Below, in pieces: positions 63,776 through 64,000 of a DNA stretch of 64,000 nt. The DNA is taken from assembly GCA_949752745.1 (NCBI GenBank), contig OX457031.1, forward strand, positions 4,715,967 to 4,779,966. The letters run 5' to 3'. Under the pieces are notes generated by a model. The model searched no databases, was not told the origin of the DNA, and worked only from the letters and a program-made list of their open reading frames with translations. This stretch comes from Protula sp. h YS-2021 (taxonomy: Eukaryota > Annelida > Polychaeta > Sabellida > Serpulidae). The first letter of the stretch is position 1, and every line of letters starts with the position of its first letter. Made by a program: the position numbers and the translations under genes.

Positions 63776-64000
63776 ACGGTTTAAAAGCATGTATCTGATC
63801 ACTAAAAACACGTTTCTGTTAACATTACTAAAAGCACCTCAAAGCAAACTATCACTTTACACAAATCACTTTATAAAACACTCAAAACTGGAAAAAATCA
63901 GGGCCAGAAGTTCATTCTTTGCATCCGATATCACTTGTCCAACTTGTCGTTCGGTTTGACATATGGTACAATGATATGATGAGCCGTGTGACACGAGATG
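63776..64000. other. DDX49 intron sequence to the window edge
   Basis: No upstream DDX49 exon (for example the motif V or VI exon) was recognised up to 64000. Sequence is unremarkable. Confidence 0.4.

Overview
The window is animal nuclear DNA: spliced genes with GT-AG introns, retrotransposon remains, and a very heavy load of minisatellites. The gene content (an AGAP-type Arf GAP, secreted C1q-domain proteins with a coiled coil, a GPI-anchored immunoglobulin-superfamily protein, the helicase DDX49) fits a marine invertebrate, most likely a lophotrochozoan such as a mollusc. The species cannot be fixed from this sequence alone.

Layout. (1) 1-4.6 kb: a 114-bp satellite running off the left edge, then smaller G/C-rich tandem repeats. 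(2) 4.7-9.2 kb, plus strand: the last seven coding exons of an AGAP gene (end of PH domain, ArfGAP zinc finger, ankyrin repeats). (3) 9.2-14.5 kb: AGAP 3' flank, a 52-bp repeat carrying a TGACGTCA (CRE) motif per unit, and a 2-kb array of about 76 copies of a 27-bp repeat. (4) 14.5-24.9 kb, minus strand: a three-fold segmental duplication, each unit with a C1q-domain exon. Only the third copy is intact and has a recognisable signal-peptide exon; the other two share a frameshift. A MULE-like non-autonomous transposon sits in unit 1 and a LINE fragment lies between units 2 and 3. (5) 25-36 kb: mostly repeats, including a probable fold-back element (27.6-29.0 kb), several minisatellites and trinucleotide arrays, with possible orphan exons near 34.3 kb. 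(6) 37.0-49.6 kb, plus strand: a complete nine-exon gene for a 425-residue, three-Ig-domain, GPI-anchored protein, with a decayed LINE in antisense in its largest intron. (7) 49.8-61.4 kb: minisatellites, a 1.5-1.7 kb tandem duplication and about 6 kb without recognisable content. (8) 61.4-63.4 kb, minus strand: the last four exons of DDX49.

The most striking feature is how tandem repeats relate to splice sites. In AGAP and the Ig gene several intronic repeats are copies of the adjacent exon-intron junction, so complete exon tails with their donor, or acceptors with their exon head, recur inside the intron as decoys. In AGAP intron 6 and in DDX49, arrays start or stop within a few to a few tens of bases of the splice site. 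A standalone 33-bp array at 35 kb carries a donor-like GTGAGTAAAT in many units. This suggests that junctions repeatedly seed minisatellites in this genome.

Exon boundaries were read by eye from splice signals, reading phase and family knowledge; no alignment or transcript data were available. Repeat copy numbers are approximate.
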